14,103 bases of DNA. It comes from an uncultured Burkholderiales bacterium. GTDB taxonomy: Bacteria; Pseudomonadota; Gammaproteobacteria; Burkholderiales; Burkholderiaceae_E. Each line of letters starts with the position of its first letter. The stretch's first letter is position 1. This document shows positions 13,778 to 14,103 of the stretch, piece by piece. The translations under genes and the position numbers were made by a program. The notes under the pieces were generated by a model, which had not been told where the DNA came from, searched no databases, and worked only from the letters and a program-made list of their open reading frames with translations. The DNA is taken from positions 1 to 14,103 of the forward strand of contig CAIXXI010000127.1 of assembly GCA_903923345.1 (NCBI GenBank), in the 5' to 3' direction.

Positions 13778-14103
13778 ATGTCCGCACCTGCCGTTCGCAC
13801 CCGATTCGCCCCCTCGCCCACTGGATTCCTGCACATCGGAGGCGCCCGGACGGCCTTGTTTTCCTGGGCCTTTGCCAGGCATTTCGAGGGCACCTTCATC
13901 CTGCGTATCGAAGACACCGATGTCGAGCGATCCACACCGCAGGCTGTGCAAGGCATTCTCGATGGCATGCAGTGGCTCGGCCTGGCGCATGACGAAGGCC
14001 CGTTTTTCCAGATGCAGCGCACCGACCGTTATCGGGAGGTCATTGCCGGGATGCTCGAGGCGGGCACGGCCTATCACTGCTGGGCAACGCCGGCCGAACT
14101 GGA
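13778..14103 (+). CDS. gltX: Glutamyl-tRNA synthetase, N-terminal part
   Basis: 108 codons are visible before the window ends; the whole enzyme is usually about 465-500 residues. It attaches glutamate to tRNA-Glu in the cytosol. The class I Rossmann start is clear: TRFAPSPTGFLHIGGARTALFSW carries the HIGH-equivalent HIGG, followed by GTFILRIEDTDVERSTPQAV and ILDGMQWLGLAHDEGPFFQ, all typical of bacterial GltX. The KMSKS loop lies beyond the end. The ATG at 13778 follows AAGG at five bases; an in-frame ATG at 13751 would add nine residues (MRLPSRKAL) and is less like the family. It is divergent from the mutarotase gene, with 127 bases between. Confidence 0.96.
   Translation, partial: MSAPAVRTRFAPSPTGFLHIGGARTALFSWAFARHFEGTFILRIEDTDVERSTPQAVQGILDGMQWLGLAHDEGPFFQMQRTDRYREVIAGMLEAGTAYHCWATPAEL

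Overview
The window is about 14.1 kb of GC-rich, densely packed chromosomal DNA. The GC-rich codon use, the CaiB/BaiF CoA transferase, the genomically encoded CCA end of the tRNA and the style of the GltX N-terminus suggest a betaproteobacterium, probably Burkholderiales-like. This is inferred from overall character, not from a marker gene. I see no insertion sequence, integrase, CRISPR array or rRNA.

Layout. (1) 1-381 (+): 3' end of an EamA/DMT-type permease. (2) 4546-392 (-): a four-gene, translationally coupled operon. Its order is a TrpX-like substrate-binding protein, a STAS-domain protein with a large unrecognised C-terminal domain, a permease and an ATPase of the TrpXYZ type. (3) 4640-5608 (+): a cytoplasmic Asp-box beta-propeller, divergent from the ABC operon. 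(4) 8471-5630 (-): a close-spaced set coding for an MDR quinone-oxidoreductase-like enzyme, a VOC/glyoxalase-fold protein, an exported carboxymuconolactone-decarboxylase-fold protein and a ChaC glutathione gamma-glutamylcyclotransferase. The theme may be electrophile, quinone or glutathione chemistry. (5) 8768-11088: a partner-switching module. A PP2C (SpoIIE-type) phosphatase with a CBS-like sensor and a coiled coil lies on +. A STAS antagonist and an RsbW-like HATPase kinase lie convergently on -. (6) 11272-11346 (-): tRNA-Val(CAC). (7) 11537-12772 (+): a CaiB/BaiF family III CoA transferase. (8) 13650-12781 (-): a D-hexose-6-phosphate mutarotase. (9) 13778-14103 (+): start of gltX, cut by the window end.

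How the genes may work together. The most interesting signal is that STAS-based regulation appears twice within 8 kb. One STAS protein is wired into an ABC importer operon by a 4-base ATGA overlap with the permease gene. A complete phosphatase, kinase and antagonist set lies a few kilobases away, with no sigma factor in view. A testable idea is that the importer, or its substrate-binding protein, reports to or is gated by partner switching. Nothing in the sequence proves the link. Two dyad-symmetric elements stand in front of the phosphatase gene and are good candidates for an operator or a structured leader. Most convergent gene pairs are only 8-26 bases apart with no clear intrinsic terminator.
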